Origin: Streptomyces coacervatus
Lineage (GTDB): Bacteria > Actinomycetota > Actinomycetes > Streptomycetales > Streptomycetaceae
Direction of reading: 5' to 3'
Assembly: GCF_029223485.1 (NCBI RefSeq)
Contig: NZ_JARHTP010000032.1
Coordinates: 16,159 to 80,158, forward strand
Length of the DNA stretch: 64,000 nucleotides
The position numbers and the translations under genes were made by a program. The notes below the pieces were generated by a model that ran no database searches, was not told where the DNA came from, and saw only the letters and a program-made list of their open reading frames with translations. Positions 63,997 to 64,000 of the stretch are shown here, in pieces. Positions within the stretch are counted from its first letter, which is position 1, and every line of letters begins with the position of its first letter.

Positions 63997-64000
63997 ACTA

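Overview
This window reads as a chromosomal core segment of a Streptomyces (high-GC Actinobacteria). The evidence is very high GC with strong third-position bias, frequent GTG/TTG starts, leaderless genes, and a gene order that, from memory, follows the S. coelicolor SCO5746-SCO5802 neighbourhood: dinG-like helicase, siderophore genes, hflX, rshA, dapF, miaA, miaB, gluRK/gluABCD, recX-recA, lhr, clgR-cinA-pgsA-rimO, ftsK, osaBA, osaC, tRNA-Thr, then the end of an rRNA operon (5S). No insertion sequence, prophage, CRISPR array or large biosynthetic cluster was seen.

Layout. 0-7 kb: a DinG/XPD-like helicase and a small NIS-siderophore set (GNAT, IucA/IucC synthetase, diaminobutyrate aminotransferase), read leftward. 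7-8.5 kb: a secreted trypsin-like lipoprotein. 8.5-20.6 kb: a leftward housekeeping block (HflX, M1 peptidase, RSH protein, DapF, MiaA, a LigB-like protein, MiaB, MazG-like) with a rightward pair of small genes (acidic protein, MT0933-type antitoxin). 20.7-27.5 kb: an orphan TAXI binding protein, then the divergent glutamate module gluRK / gluABCD. 27.6-30.5 kb: a flavin monooxygenase and a cysteine dioxygenase-rhodanese pair preceded by a Cys-ending leader peptide. 30.7-32.8 kb: recA-recX. 33-38.6 kb: a membrane protein, an AI-2E permease, DUF3046, a repeat protein, and azlCD with an AraC regulator. 38.9-45.9 kb: lhr-nei, an SDR and a small protein. 46-53 kb: clgR, cinA, pgsA, rimO, a RodZ-like HTH protein and ftsK. 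53.3-62.9 kb: the osmoadaptation system osaB, osaA (nine near-identical 92-residue HAMP-type units) and divergent osaC. 62.9-64 kb: tRNA-Thr(GGT), a decayed DegT-like gene and 5S rRNA.

The most interesting thread is regulatory. Five promoters (dinG-like, mazG-like, recA, lhr, rimO) and a weaker sixth (AI-2E permease) carry the spacing-constrained motif TTGTCAGTG-N8-TANNNT known from the actinobacterial LexA-independent DNA-damage response (RecA-NDp/PafBC). Several lie so close to the start codon that the mRNA should be leaderless. recA also has a separate LexA-type box further upstream. The second thread is a leaderless 28-codon ORF with three Cys codons, one of them last, ahead of the sulfur genes: a candidate cysteine-sensing attenuator. 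Gene names from S. coelicolor are assigned by recognition and context, not by database search.
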